In this document: positions 8,620-16,661 of the stretch, in pieces
Position numbering within the stretch: position 1 is the first letter of the stretch
How the letters are laid out: every line of letters begins with the position of its first letter
NCBI RefSeq assembly: GCF_000299035.1
Contig: NZ_JH921517.1
Coordinates: forward strand, 1,167,317-1,231,316
From: Bacillus bingmayongensis
GTDB lineage: Bacteria; Bacillota; Bacilli; Bacillales; Bacillaceae_G
Length of the DNA stretch: 64,000 nt
Direction of reading: 5' to 3'
The notes under the pieces: generated by a model
The model's input: the letters and a program-made list of their open reading frames with translations, nothing else
Told to the model about the DNA's origin: nothing
Database searches by the model: none
Program-made: the position numbers and the translations under genes

Positions 8620-9168
8620 TTGAATCATAATCAAGAAGCACCGGAGAAATTAGAAGTGATAAGAAATTTTTTAAATACATGGAGAATTCCAAATGATACA
8701 AGAGATCCGAAAGACGAGCTTAATGCGATAGATGATGTACTTCAATTTATGAGAAAGCATTTTGATGAGGAACTCTCTTTTGGTACGTTGGATGAGCTGA
8801 AGCAATTTAGAGATGGAATTCGTTTCGCAGTTGAGGAGCAAGATTCACTACAAGAGTGGTTTGAAAAATATCCATTTCGAGTGTGCGTTACAAAAAATAT
8901 GGATGCTATTACATATGTGCCAATTGGAGAACGAAATTTGTATACGATGATTTTACAAATTATTTTGCTAGCCATTAATCAAAAGAGGTGGAGTCGGTTA
9001 AAAGCATGTCCAGATTGTCGGTGGGTCTTTTACGATCATTCTCGTAATGGGAGTAAACGCTGGTGCGGTATGTATGCTGGAGGTAAAGAGGGGAGAGCGT
9101 GTGGTACGATTGCGAAAGTGAAAAACTATCGTGCAAAGAGGAAAGGAAGTTCGGGTTACGTGATATAA
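8620..9168 (+). CDS. CGNR zinc-finger (ABATE domain) protein
   Basis: 182-aa protein with an N-terminal ABATE-type helical domain (about 1-125) and a C-terminal CGNR zinc-finger (about 130-175): CPDCRWVFYDHSRNGSKRWC, with the second Cys pair and the CG-x2-A-K-V-x2-YRAKRK segment. Proteins of this family are presumed transcriptional regulators. A TTG at 8620 has the better spacing from GATGGTGA; an ATG at 8614 in the same frame would overlap that ribosome site. Divergent from the MFS gene, which may be its target by position. Confidence 0.8.
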   Translation: MNHNQEAPEKLEVIRNFLNTWRIPNDTRDPKDELNAIDDVLQFMRKHFDEELSFGTLDELKQFRDGIRFAVEEQDSLQEWFEKYPFRVCVTKNMDAITYVPIGERNLYTMILQIILLAINQKRWSRLKACPDCRWVFYDHSRNGSKRWCGMYAGGKEGRACGTIAKVKNYRAKRKGSSGYVI

Positions 9169-9243
9169 CCTTTAGAGGGAAAGGTGAAATGTATAAGTGC
9201 GGTTTATAAAAATGAATGAGAAAAAGGGGAAGATGTACAAGCG

Positions 9244-9435
9244 ATGCTGTATAAGAGAAAGTTGAGCACATACATAAATGAACTTCTCAAAGCTGGATTT
9301 ACAATTGAAAGAATAGTAGAGAGTGAACCATCTAGTAAATTTGATGAACACACAGCTGAACCTTCTGTTAAATATTATTCTCTGTATAAAGCAAGAAGAG
9401 TGCCGACGACTTTAATTGTTAAAGTAAGAAAATAA
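9244..9435 (+). pseudogene. C-terminal remnant of a SAM-dependent methyltransferase
   Basis: Only ~60 residues remain: KLSTYINELLKAGFTIERIV and the ending YYSLYKARRVPTTLIVKVRK look like the C-terminus of a class I methyltransferase, where an Arg-rich Y-x-x-YKARRVPT tail closes the fold. The catalytic Rossmann part is missing; upstream bases 9169-9243 contain no methyltransferase frame. The piece is followed by a strong terminator that may be the original gene's. Confidence 0.55.
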
Positions 9436-9464
9436 GTTATTGTATAAAAGAGAATGTGTAATAG

Positions 9465-9499
9465 AAAAAAGCTTTGCAACAGTTGCAAAGCTTTTTTCA
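9465..9499. terminator. Strong bidirectional terminator
   Basis: GCTTTGCAA-CAG-TTGCAAAGC flanked by AAAAAA and TTTTTT. It can end transcription from the methyltransferase remnant (+) and from the 47-aa ORF (-). Confidence 0.9.
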
Positions 9500-9551
9500 T
9501 ATTTAGTAATACTGTACGTATTAGTTTTCCTGGTTCCATAAGAAATTTACT

Positions 9552-9695
9552 TTATCTCTTTGGTTGAAAAATGTGCTGAAAAAAGTACTTGTGATGTAAA
9601 CTATCTACAATCTTATTTGCTTGATACGTACGTTGTTGTTCCAATCGAATACGTTGCTCCATCATTTTCATTTCATGATCTGATAAACGTAACAT
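9552..9695 (-). CDS. 47-aa protein downstream of a c-di-AMP riboswitch
   Basis: Short ORF with an excellent ribosome site (AAGGAGACTGGTACA before ATG). The peptide is hydrophilic and helical: an N-terminal MLRLSDHEMKMMEQRIRLEQ, then QRTYQANKIVDSLHHKYFFQ and HIFQPKR. No membrane segment, signal peptide or known family. It is the only coding sequence between the ydaO-type riboswitch (9785-9940, same strand) and the terminator at 9465-9499, so it is the apparent regulated gene. I do not recognise it; it may be a genuine small protein or what remains after deletion of a larger target. Confidence 0.65.
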   Translation of the reverse strand: MLRLSDHEMKMMEQRIRLEQQRTYQANKIVDSLHHKYFFQHIFQPKR

Positions 9696-9784
9696 TGTAC
9701 CAGTCTCCTTTTCTATAAATATAGGTTTCCAATGACAACGATTCCATATACTTTATAGTTAAGGAGGGATGCTGTGTAACATAG

Positions 9785-9940
9785 GTAAAAAGCACCTTCC
9801 CTCTCCCATTACGCTTACGAGGTTAGCTGTCGGACTCGGGAAGTGAGAGTTTCCCTACTTAAAAAAGATTCGCCCCAAGTAGCATAAGCTACATAAATGG
9901 TTCCCCCGTTCCAAAAATTTGGATTCAGCAAAAGGTTTTA
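9785..9940 (-). ncRNA. ydaO/yuaA-type c-di-AMP riboswitch
   Basis: Read on the minus strand the region contains the conserved ydaO blocks in order: GCTGAATCC, GGAACGGGGGAACCA, ACTTGGGGCGAATC, then CTTCCCGAGTCCGACAGCT followed by AACCTCGTAAGCG. These match my memory of the c-di-AMP riboswitch consensus, including the CCGACAGCTAACCTCGTAAGCG core. A plausible sigma-A promoter precedes it (TTGACT at 9972-9977, 17-base spacing to TATTTT). Riboswitches of this class turn genes off at high c-di-AMP and usually control K+ or osmolyte transporters or cell-wall hydrolases. Here only a 47-aa ORF follows. No T-rich terminator is obvious at the 3' end. Confidence 0.88.
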
Positions 9941-9978
9941 TAAAGTAAAAAATAACATAATAAAACACATAAGTCAAA

Positions 9979-10440
9979 CTATTTATTTTTTTCTGTCTTT
10001 TCTAATTGCGTAAGAACGACTCCATTGGGTACTACAATATCGTTTACTTCAACAAAGCCGTGTTTTTTATATAAAGAAAGGGCAGGGGAGTTTTTTTTGC
10101 CAGTTTGTACAATATATTTACTCGTATCAGAGGATATGTTAAATAAATGAAGGAGTAACTTTGTTGCAATTCCTCTATGAAAATAGTCTGGTGATACGAC
10201 TAGGCGATGGATATCGATAATTGCTCCTTCATTTACAAAAGAAATAAAGCCCATTAGTTTATTTTCTAAGGTATATCCATAAAATGTCTCGTTACAATTT
10301 TGAATATCTTCTGCAGTATCATATAAACGCGGGATTGCCACACTGTTAATGTACTTTGCTTCAACTTGATAAGCGGGAATTTGGATTGCCAAAATAGCTG
10401 ATGCCACTTCAAAAGAAGCAGGATTAATTTTAAAAATCAT
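9979..10440 (-). CDS. GNAT-family N-acetyltransferase
   Basis: 153-aa acetyl-CoA dependent acetyltransferase. Motif A is visible as IDIHRLVVSPDYFHRGIATKLL, with the R-G-I-A acetyl-CoA binding turn, and motif B as the C-terminal SLYKKHGFVEVND. Substrate cannot be deduced. ATG at 10440 is preceded by AAAGGAGATC. It lies upstream of the c-di-AMP riboswitch on the same strand, and the riboswitch promoter begins within a few bases of its stop, so they are probably separate units. Confidence 0.85.
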   Translation of the reverse strand: MIFKINPASFEVASAILAIQIPAYQVEAKYINSVAIPRLYDTAEDIQNCNETFYGYTLENKLMGFISFVNEGAIIDIHRLVVSPDYFHRGIATKLLLHLFNISSDTSKYIVQTGKKNSPALSLYKKHGFVEVNDIVVPNGVVLTQLEKTEKNK

Positions 10441-10612
10441 TTGTTGATCTCCTTTCTGGAAGGGGGAGCGTAGGTTGGTTTTTGTCTTGAAATAAGATAC
10501 AATTCAAATCAAATGGTGCTAAAATTCTAATTTGAAATGAAGTAAAAGATATTTTAATATACTTATAATCTGTATGTTGTTTGATAGAATTTAGTTTTTT
10601 GGGATACAGTGT

Positions 10613-10885
10613 ATGTATATAATTTCACGATACGGTAGCAAATTTCCTTTTGTGAATGTGAACCTCGTACCGTATGTAGGACCAATTATCGCTATTCTAC
10701 CTGCTTTAATTATTGTGATGATGATTATACAATTGGCAGAAGGAAAGTTTATTTCACCACAAGTCATGGGCAAAAAGTTAGACATTCATCCAATTATAAT
10801 TATTTTAATGTACCAAGCATTAGAAATAGCGAAGGTAAATTTAGCTGAAATTAAAAAGTTGATTGGATATGAGAGGGAACGATGA
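10613..10885 (+). pseudogene. Remnant of an AI-2E family transporter
   Basis: The reading [18 protein letters not shown] and then [19 protein letters not shown] are hallmark stretches of the AI-2E (YhhQ/YtvI/PerM-type) membrane permease family, but about 20 residues that normally separate them are missing, the N-terminal two thirds are absent, and the last ~25 residues are unrelated. No ribosome site at the apparent start. A decayed internal fragment. Confidence 0.6.
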
Positions 10886-10893
10886 GCGTTCCC

Positions 10894-11361
10894 TTATTTT
10901 TCTGTTTTTATTGCGAATGATTGCTGAAATTGATCAATAATCATTTTAGGTACAGTGCCAATATTATCCGGTAGTGTATGCAATGGGAAGAAACGTAATT
11001 CTTTCGATTCGTTAGGATCACCTTGCAAGGTACCTCCATAATTACGGCAAACATAAACAACCATGACACCATATACTTGATCACCATTTGGATATATTTG
11101 AAACAAGTTTGGCCCTGAAAAATTGTGAAATAGTTCTAAATCTTTTATGATAAGTCCTGTTTCTTCAAATACTTCTCGTTTTGCAGCTTCTTCCAATGTT
11201 TCCTCATATTCAAGTGCACCACCAATAATGCCCCACATATTAAAATCAGTGCGAAGCTGAAGTAATATTTCATTTTGTTTATTTAAAATAATCACATGTG
11301 AACCAGTTAGTATAAGCGGACGATTCCCTACGAGCTTTCGCATGTCTTCGATATATCCCAT
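10894..11361 (-). CDS. NUDIX hydrolase
   Basis: 155-aa NUDIX protein. The Nudix box is complete: GALEYEETLEEAAKREVFEE followed by TGL, giving the G-x5-E-x7-R-E-x2-E-E-x-G-U pattern that binds metal and hydrolyses a nucleoside diphosphate linked to X. N-terminal LILTGSHVIILNKQNEILLQ resembles ADP-ribose/nucleotide-clearing family members. Start at 11361 is preceded by AAGGAGAAAAG. A GNAT remnant ends only 15 bases upstream, so it may once have been a two-gene unit. Confidence 0.9.
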   Translation of the reverse strand: MGYIEDMRKLVGNRPLILTGSHVIILNKQNEILLQLRTDFNMWGIIGGALEYEETLEEAAKREVFEETGLIIKDLELFHNFSGPNLFQIYPNGDQVYGVMVVYVCRNYGGTLQGDPNESKELRFFPLHTLPDNIGTVPKMIIDQFQQSFAIKTEK

Positions 11362-11376
11362 TTTCTTTTCTCCTTA

Positions 11377-11612
11377 TCAATTTATATTTTGAGCGAATTG
11401 TAAATATATTTCATATTCTTTAAAGTCAAGTTTCTTTAAAATAGGTGCAGAATGACCTGTTCGTGCTTGGCATGTAGTAAGTATAATCCCTTACTATTGA
11501 GCGAGTTGTAATCGCTTGTACACAAGCTGAGTATATATTCCTAGTTCTCGAAAAGTTGGAAGAACCCTCTGAACCATTTAAGTGCAATGTCTTTCTATCT
11601 GTATGCTCCTTA
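11377..11612 (-). pseudogene. GNAT acetyltransferase remnant with frameshifts
   Basis: Across two frames the minus strand reads PTFRELGIYTQLVYKRLQLA and, after a break with stops, ARTGHSAPILKKLDFKEYEI followed by YLQFAQN, the typical C-terminal part of a GNAT protein. The two parts are out of frame with each other and the N-terminal half is missing. It lies between DUF2785 and NUDIX genes. Confidence 0.6.
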
Positions 11613-11616
11613 ATAA

Positions 11617-12456
11617 TTAACAATACTTTGGTAATTCCCTCAACATTTTTTCAGCTCGATTCGCCACAGAAGTAAGGTTTGGATCCATTTTGCTTCTAAA
11701 AAACAAAGTGCGTAAAAAAGTTTTTAAATTTGCACATAATATGAAGTATTCATGACAGGAAAGTCTGATTTTTAATTGTGATAAACGTTTTATTTTTTTA
11801 TAAATAATCGAAAAAAGTTGATCCCTAGGGAAGTCGTAATAAAGCATAGATAAAAGAGGAATTACAATTCGTTCATCTTCATTATTATGATATACGGTAG
11901 AATAAATAAAGATTTTATTTAATAAGCAATGAGCGATTTCTTCATAACAGGAACAGGTAATATGTGTACTATGTACCAGTTCGTTAAAGGCATCGGATGC
12001 ATGGGCGACGCTATGAGCCCAGCCTTTATCTTGTACATATCCACGGTAATCTGTTTCAAGATTCATATATGTAATAAGCTTTTCTTTTACTGCTTGCACT
12101 GTTTCTTGTAATAAGAATGAGTGAGAATTATCGAACTGTATAATTAAACCGATTAATAAAGTGGTATAAGAACGAGTGAAAACTCCATCCGTATTTGGAG
12201 AGGCGATTTCTTGATATAAGTAATCGTCACTAAGGCAGGTTGTTAACAAAGTCTCTAAGTTATCATGGGATAGAAATTCATTTTGAATAAAATGCGCAAA
12301 ACATTTATATATTAATTGATCACGTACATAGCTATCGGTCGTTCCAATATGTCCAATCATATGGGAACTTAATTCATTAAGATCAATGTTCTGCATCTGT
12401 GTATAGTCATTTTGCTGGATGAGCTCCAATTGTTGTTGCAATGCGGTGATATCCAA
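11617..12456 (-). CDS. DUF2785 family protein
   Basis: 279-aa protein of the DUF2785 family, of unknown function, a helical repeat-like fold. Recognisable stretches are the region TRSYTTLLIGLIIQFDNSH, GYVQDKGWAHSVAHASDAFN (a highly conserved block with His residues) and the C-terminal FFRSKMDPNLTSVANRAEKM. Start is set to the TTG at 12456 (LDITALQQQLELI) because GAGGAGGAAGGG precedes it; the frame is open further upstream to 12672 but without an RBS. Single gene, divergent from the next gene. Confidence 0.8.
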   Translation of the reverse strand: MDITALQQQLELIQQNDYTQMQNIDLNELSSHMIGHIGTTDSYVRDQLIYKCFAHFIQNEFLSHDNLETLLTTCLSDDYLYQEIASPNTDGVFTRSYTTLLIGLIIQFDNSHSFLLQETVQAVKEKLITYMNLETDYRGYVQDKGWAHSVAHASDAFNELVHSTHITCSCYEEIAHCLLNKIFIYSTVYHNNEDERIVIPLLSMLYYDFPRDQLFSIIYKKIKRLSQLKIRLSCHEYFILCANLKTFLRTLFFRSKMDPNLTSVANRAEKMLRELPKYC

Positions 12457-12583
12457 AGCCCTTCCTCCTCTATGCTTTCGTAATGCATTGTTTCCTAGTA
12501 TTCTATATATTCGAAGACAATCCTGCTCATGCAAGGATAAATAATAACCACTCCTGAAGTAGTTAACAAGGAGGGGGCTTATT

Positions 12584-13417
12584 ATGTTAAAACAAAGGCT
12601 TAAACATATGATTGCGTTATACCCAGCTATACTATTTGATGGATGGCATGTTGAAAATGTATCGGAGCGCACGGAAGGAGAGAGATGGGAGACATTTTGG
12701 TTTCAAGTTTTTACACCAACAGGAGTGTTTCGAGTAAAAGAGTTTTTCTTAGATATTATGGAGCCAACCTTTCCAGATAGTTGTATGTATCAAGCACAAG
12801 GTGAATGTTTTCAGTATAATGATCTTGTATATTGGAGAGGGCTGAATTATAAAGGGAAAGTTAGTTATGTCAGCTCTAAATGGAAAACACAAGTTGAAAT
12901 TTCAATCGATGAAGGATTCGTACATCAACAAGAAATGGAAGAATTTTTGGAAGGATTGCAACCACTAGATTTAGAAAAAGCGAAAAAACAAGTGAATAAA
13001 CCGTTTCATCAATTAAGTTTTCAAGCAAGAGCGCAAAATGGCGGTGAAATAAGCAGATGCAAAAGGTGGTATTCACCAGATGAAGTGCAATTTGAGCCTT
13101 TACCGATTACAACGCCAGTTTATTGGCAACTCGAATCCGTTGGTTTTGGAGAAAAGGAAATACAATATGTGTACTGGGATGTAAAAGAACAACTATATGC
13201 ACTTTGGGCGTGTCGTCATGTAAAACGTAATTATTATCCAGTATCTTCGTGGATTAATAATTATAGCTCCATGCAAATGTTAAATGGATTAGAATTTCAT
13301 ATACAACCTCAGCGCGGTACAGTGGTATATCAAGATTTAGGTGACGAGCAGATTGCCTATGTATTTCGTGGTATTCCAACTACAACATTCTTAAAAGTAC
13401 AAGAAATCTTTTCTTAA
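12584..13417 (+). CDS. Conserved hypothetical protein, 277 aa
   Basis: Soluble, aromatic- and Trp-rich protein without signal peptide or membrane helix. It starts MLKQRLKHMIALYPAILFDG after AAGGAGGGG. Stretches such as SRCKRWYSPDEVQFEPLP and KEIQYVYWDVKEQLYALWAC suggest a beta-rich fold. I do not recognise the family and see no catalytic motif. It is followed by a terminator that is part of a bcr1-like repeat. Divergent from the DUF2785 gene; nothing in context indicates function. Confidence 0.65.
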   Translation: MLKQRLKHMIALYPAILFDGWHVENVSERTEGERWETFWFQVFTPTGVFRVKEFFLDIMEPTFPDSCMYQAQGECFQYNDLVYWRGLNYKGKVSYVSSKWKTQVEISIDEGFVHQQEMEEFLEGLQPLDLEKAKKQVNKPFHQLSFQARAQNGGEISRCKRWYSPDEVQFEPLPITTPVYWQLESVGFGEKEIQYVYWDVKEQLYALWACRHVKRNYYPVSSWINNYSSMQMLNGLEFHIQPQRGTVVYQDLGDEQIAYVFRGIPTTTFLKVQEIFS

Positions 13418-13443
13418 TTTCTAAGAAAGACAAGGGAATGTCC

Positions 13444-13597
13444 TAAAGTGAAACTTTAATCAGTGGGGATTTTTCTCCCCCACTGATTATTAGCCTTCAC
13501 CAATCGGGCTTTTACGGGCAGTTGCTCCTCCACCTAATGCCTTTGTTTTCGCTGAATTTTGAGGTGGGATCTTACTGCCCGTTAATGCGGGATAAAT
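13444..13597 (-). repeat. bcr1-like repeat element
   Basis: On the minus strand: TTTATCCCGC at one end, an inner inverted pair ACGGGCAGT / ACTGCCCGT, and the end AATCAGTGGGGGAGAAAAAT, CCCCACTGATT and TTTCACTTTA. Length 154 bp fits the ~155-bp bcr1 repeat described for the B. cereus group, bounded by TTTAT. The terminal AATCAGTGGGG hairpin probably also serves as terminator for the 12584-13417 gene. A shorter copy is at 27310-27419. Confidence 0.65.
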
Positions 13598-13688
13598 ATA
13601 GTCACGACAGAATCAGTATATTTGTAATACAATAAAATAGAGTATTGCTTCGTTTAATGGAATATATAAAGAAAGTATTGGTGAATTT

Positions 13689-14711
13689 ATGAAACAACAT
13701 AAAAGCTGGTTACAGGCAAGTGTAGAACGGAATTTAGATAATAAGTTACATATAGCATGGGAAGATGGAGTAGAGGAAGTTACTATTTATTGGAGTAATT
13801 CATCAGAAAACATTGAGAAAAATGGACAATTTTTATTAAACGCCTCAGGAACAAACTCATGTACAATAGAAGATCCAAGTCCTAACGTACGTCCTTATTT
13901 CCGCTTAGTAGCAAGTAATGGACAGGCGGTTACTGTAGCTGAACGCAGGTTACCATTACAGGGAGCGTTTAATTTCCGTGATTTAGGTGGTTATGAAACA
14001 AGTGACGGCCGCAAAGTACAGTGGGGCAAATTATATCGTTCAGAGGAATTAGCTGGATTAACAGAAGGGGATATTGCTTATTTACAACATTCTGGTTTAA
14101 AACTAGTATGTGATTATCGAACAGATTTTGAAGTGACGCATAAACCGAATCCGAGCATCCCTGGTGCTCGGCAAGTTTGTATACCAGTCATGCAAGATAT
14201 AGCAAAAGATTTAAATATTAATGAGTTTTTCCAAGTCGGAGATTTATCAATGCTTGGAAAACCAGGTGAATATTTAGTGAAAATGAATAAAGGGTTTGTA
14301 GCGGGGAATGAGGCATTTGTACGTTTTTTACAGCTAGCTCAAGATCCGGAAAACTTACCGCTAGTTAATCATTGTACAGCTGGGAAAGATCGAACAGGAT
14401 TTGGTTCGGCACTATTATTACTTCTTCTTGGTGTCCCAGAAGAAACGGTGATGCAAGACTATTTATTAAGTAATGGATTCCGTGAAAAGTTAAATCAAAA
14501 AATGATGGCCTTTTTAGGTTCGAAGTTACAAAATGAGGAAAGTAAAGAAATATTAGGGGCGATGTTTGAAGCTCGTGCGGAGTATTTACAGGCGGCAATT
14601 GATGAAATTACTCACAAATTTGGAAGTATTGAAGAGTATGCTGAAAAAGGACTAGGTTTTACAAAAGAACAATTAGAAAATATGAAAACATTGTTACTAG
14701 AAGAGAAGTAA
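13689..14711 (+). CDS. Tyrosine-protein phosphatase (Y_phosphatase3 family)
   Basis: 340-aa protein. After an N-terminal ~90-residue domain of beta character comes a phosphatase domain of the MptpB/Y_phosphatase3 kind: FNFRDLGGYETSDGRKVQWG, GKLYRSEELAGLTEGD, and the signature loop VNHCTAGKDRTGFG with catalytic Cys-Arg in C-x5-R form (CTAGKDR). Such enzymes dephosphorylate phosphotyrosine and sometimes phosphoinositides. No signal peptide, so cytoplasmic. ATG at 13689 follows GGTGAATTT. Single gene with a perfect terminator downstream. Confidence 0.88.
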   Translation: MKQHKSWLQASVERNLDNKLHIAWEDGVEEVTIYWSNSSENIEKNGQFLLNASGTNSCTIEDPSPNVRPYFRLVASNGQAVTVAERRLPLQGAFNFRDLGGYETSDGRKVQWGKLYRSEELAGLTEGDIAYLQHSGLKLVCDYRTDFEVTHKPNPSIPGARQVCIPVMQDIAKDLNINEFFQVGDLSMLGKPGEYLVKMNKGFVAGNEAFVRFLQLAQDPENLPLVNHCTAGKDRTGFGSALLLLLLGVPEETVMQDYLLSNGFREKLNQKMMAFLGSKLQNEESKEILGAMFEARAEYLQAAIDEITHKFGSIEEYAEKGLGFTKEQLENMKTLLLEEK

Positions 14712-14768
14712 TAGATAAATAACACTGTTTTGCAAGTAAGTTTACTTATTTGTAAAGGGGTTGATGAA

Positions 14769-14807
14769 TAATCCTGTATTATGTTACATAATACAGGATT
14801 GTTTTAT
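14769..14807 (+). terminator. Intrinsic terminator
   Basis: AATCCTGTATTAT / ATAATACAGGATT perfect 13-bp stem followed by GTTTTAT, after the phosphatase gene. Confidence 0.85.
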
Positions 14808-14933
14808 GGCTATACTCAAATTCAATTACATATTGTGCGGTTGAAGATAAAGAAATGATAAAAAGGAAAATTCAAGAGATGGTATGGATGTTATTATTTT
14901 AAATTGGATTGGGAATGAGTAATGGAGGAAGAT

Positions 14934-15629
14934 ATGAAATACAAAGTTATATTCTTTGATGTGGATGATACATTATTTGACTTCAGTGTGTCAGAAAAAA
15001 ATGCACTGCATAAAGCTTTTGTAGATTTTGAATTACCTACGGGGCTAGTAGATTATAAAAACAGCTATGAAGAGATTAGCAAGGTATTATGGAGAGACTT
15101 AGAGCAGGGAATTATCACTTTATCAGAATTGGGAGTGGAGAGGTTTAAGAGGTTGTTCTTAGAACATAAGCTTGAAATAAATGCTGACATGTTCAACAGT
15201 ATATATCTTGGCTATTTAGGGGCGGAAATACATATGGTATCAGGAGCTGCAGACTTGTGTGATACGCTTGCAGATTATCGGCTAGCTATTATCACGAATG
15301 GGTTCACAGATGTACAGAAATCTAGAATCAAGGGGTCGCCTCTCTGTGATACTTTTGAGCATATTATCATTTCGGAAGAGGTTGGATTTCAAAAACCAGC
15401 ACGAGGAATTTTTGATTATGCATTTTCAAAGCTGGAGATTACAGATAAAGCGAGCGTATTAATGATCGGTGACTCTTTAACTTCTGATATTCAAGGGGGA
15501 ATAAATTACGGGATTGATACTTGTTGGTTTAACCCGCACTGTAAGGAAAATAATACAGGTATTAAACCAACATATGAAATTCGTGAGTTAACCGATATTA
15601 TAGGAATTGTAGGAGAGCAGAGGAACTAA
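14934..15629 (+). CDS. HAD-family hydrolase, YjjG/YfnB type
   Basis: 231-aa haloacid-dehalogenase superfamily phosphatase. Motif I is FFDVDDTLFDF (nucleophile Asp), motif II is IITNGFTDVQKSR, and motif III/IV is EEVGFQKPARGIFDYAF then MIGDSLTSDIQGGINYGIDT. The order and the DTLFDF form match the YjjG/YfnB subgroup of noncanonical pyrimidine nucleotidases that clean mutagenic dUMP analogues. Start 14934 chosen since ATGGAGGAAGAT, which includes an earlier in-frame ATG, works as its ribosome site. Single gene. Confidence 0.88.
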   Translation: MKYKVIFFDVDDTLFDFSVSEKNALHKAFVDFELPTGLVDYKNSYEEISKVLWRDLEQGIITLSELGVERFKRLFLEHKLEINADMFNSIYLGYLGAEIHMVSGAADLCDTLADYRLAIITNGFTDVQKSRIKGSPLCDTFEHIIISEEVGFQKPARGIFDYAFSKLEITDKASVLMIGDSLTSDIQGGINYGIDTCWFNPHCKENNTGIKPTYEIRELTDIIGIVGEQRN

Positions 15630-15704
15630 TAGGTTTGAATGAATTTTTGCTATGTTTTTGGTTAAGCTGGGATTCCCTTCAACAATAGGTGCAAATTTTA
15701 CAAA

Positions 15705-15742
15705 GATCCCTCTTTCTACGTCATAGTAGAGAGGGGGATTTA
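15705..15742 (+). terminator. Intrinsic terminator
   Basis: ATCCCTCTTTCTAC / TAGTAGAGAGGGGGAT imperfect stem 75 bases after the HAD gene; the T-tract is weak (TTTACTATACTT). Confidence 0.55.
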
Positions 15743-15749
15743 CTATACT

Positions 15750-15935
15750 TCACCAAAAATAAATATCTCATCAATAGAAGTATTCAATACTTTTCTGAAA
15801 TCGTGGGTCAATTGTCAAGATGGTATATTTCCTCATTTTCAAATGATTAATGGTTTCATAACAAATACCAACCGAATCGTCTTAGATCATATGAAAATGA
15901 GTACGATACTCTTTTATTTTTGTTGTGAATGCCAT
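15750..15935 (-). pseudogene. Decayed XRE-family regulator
   Basis: The minus strand from ATG at 15935 reads MAFTTKIKEYRTHFHMI, a stop, then DDSVGICYETINHLKMRKYT and a tail ending DIYFW. These match a small Cro/C1 regulator (…MTQDDLAKKVGVxRETI…) with in-frame stops and short deletions. About 62 codons long, like intact small XRE proteins. It overlaps the tail of a membrane-protein remnant, mirroring the intact XRE plus membrane pair at 6482-7129. Confidence 0.6.
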
Positions 15936-15998
15936 GGTGTATCTTCCATTTTATCAATTAGTTTGTTGTACAAATAAATAGAGAATCCAAGAAGAAGT
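15914..15998 (-). pseudogene. C-terminal tail of a membrane protein
   Basis: Minus strand reads LGFSIYLYNKLIDKMEDTPW then HSQQK and a stop that overlaps the start of the decayed XRE gene. Upstream of this the frame is closed by a stop. It looks like the end of a small membrane protein once co-transcribed with the regulator. The rest of 15999-16080 shows nothing recognisable. Confidence 0.45.
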
Positions 15999-16122
15999 TA
16001 AAACAAATAGATAAATGAAAAGTAATATATTATTAAAGTTCAGAAAAATGATAATATTTACAAGTTATAGACAGTAAGAATATCGTAAAATGGTTGCAAG
16101 AGGAAGAGAGGGGGGGGAACGT

Positions 16123-16317
16123 ATGATTAAGTGGATGTTAATTATGTTAATGAGTGTGGCAGTAATAGTTGTTGGAACAATAGTAATTGGGAAAAATGGG
16201 GATGAAAATTATAGTAAATCTACGAAAGGTAATATTACAAGACTTACAATGATTTATCTTGTATTAGCAGTTGTTTTAATTGTTGGTCTAGGTTTATATA
16301 TATATTTTAATGGCTAA
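16123..16317 (+). CDS. Small two-helix membrane protein
   Basis: 64-aa protein with two hydrophobic helices (MLIMLMSVAVIVVGTIVI near the N-terminus and LTMIYLVLAVVLIVGLGLYI near the C-terminus) separated by a short polar loop (KNGDENYSKSTKGN). Start 16123 is preceded by a very strong G-rich ribosome site (GAGGGGGGGAACGT). Function unknown. It sits alone between the decayed XRE region and the ABC transporter. Confidence 0.6.
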   Translation: MIKWMLIMLMSVAVIVVGTIVIGKNGDENYSKSTKGNITRLTMIYLVLAVVLIVGLGLYIYFNG

Positions 16318-16363
16318 GGAAGTATATGTAGATTGAAACACCGGTATAAAACCTTCCTTTTAG

Positions 16364-16531
16364 ATGGGAGAGAGCGTCCGTTTTTGGATAGAAGTAGCCC
16401 CATGCCATGTGAAACCAAATGGAGAAAACGAGTGGGGATTCCTTTTTATTTTCATAGCCGTGATTTACATGTCGGAAAATCAAAATGCATATATAATTGC
16501 TATAGGAAGTATGGCGAACTACTTTTTTTGA
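16364..16531 (+). CDS. Possible 55-aa ORF or remnant
   Basis: MGESVRFWIEVAPCHVKPNG, then ENEWGFLFIFIAVIYMSENQ and NAYIIAIGSMANYFF: one hydrophobic helix with protein-like composition, yet no ribosome site. More likely the end of a lost membrane protein than a functional gene. Confidence 0.25.
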   Translation: MGESVRFWIEVAPCHVKPNGENEWGFLFIFIAVIYMSENQNAYIIAIGSMANYFF

Positions 16532-16661
16532 ATGCATAGATAAATTATGAAAAGATTTCATGAAAGTTCATTCAATCTGAAAAAAATACAAAAATCTAAA
16601 AATGTAAGTATGCTATAATGCGGATATAGTTCATTGGTAAATAAGGAAGGGATTGGATAAA

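Noticed and set aside
16333-16539. 68-codon plus frame in front of the ABC exporter
   Set aside because: Poor composition; an alternative frame (16364-16531) is somewhat more protein-like, and neither has a ribosome site.
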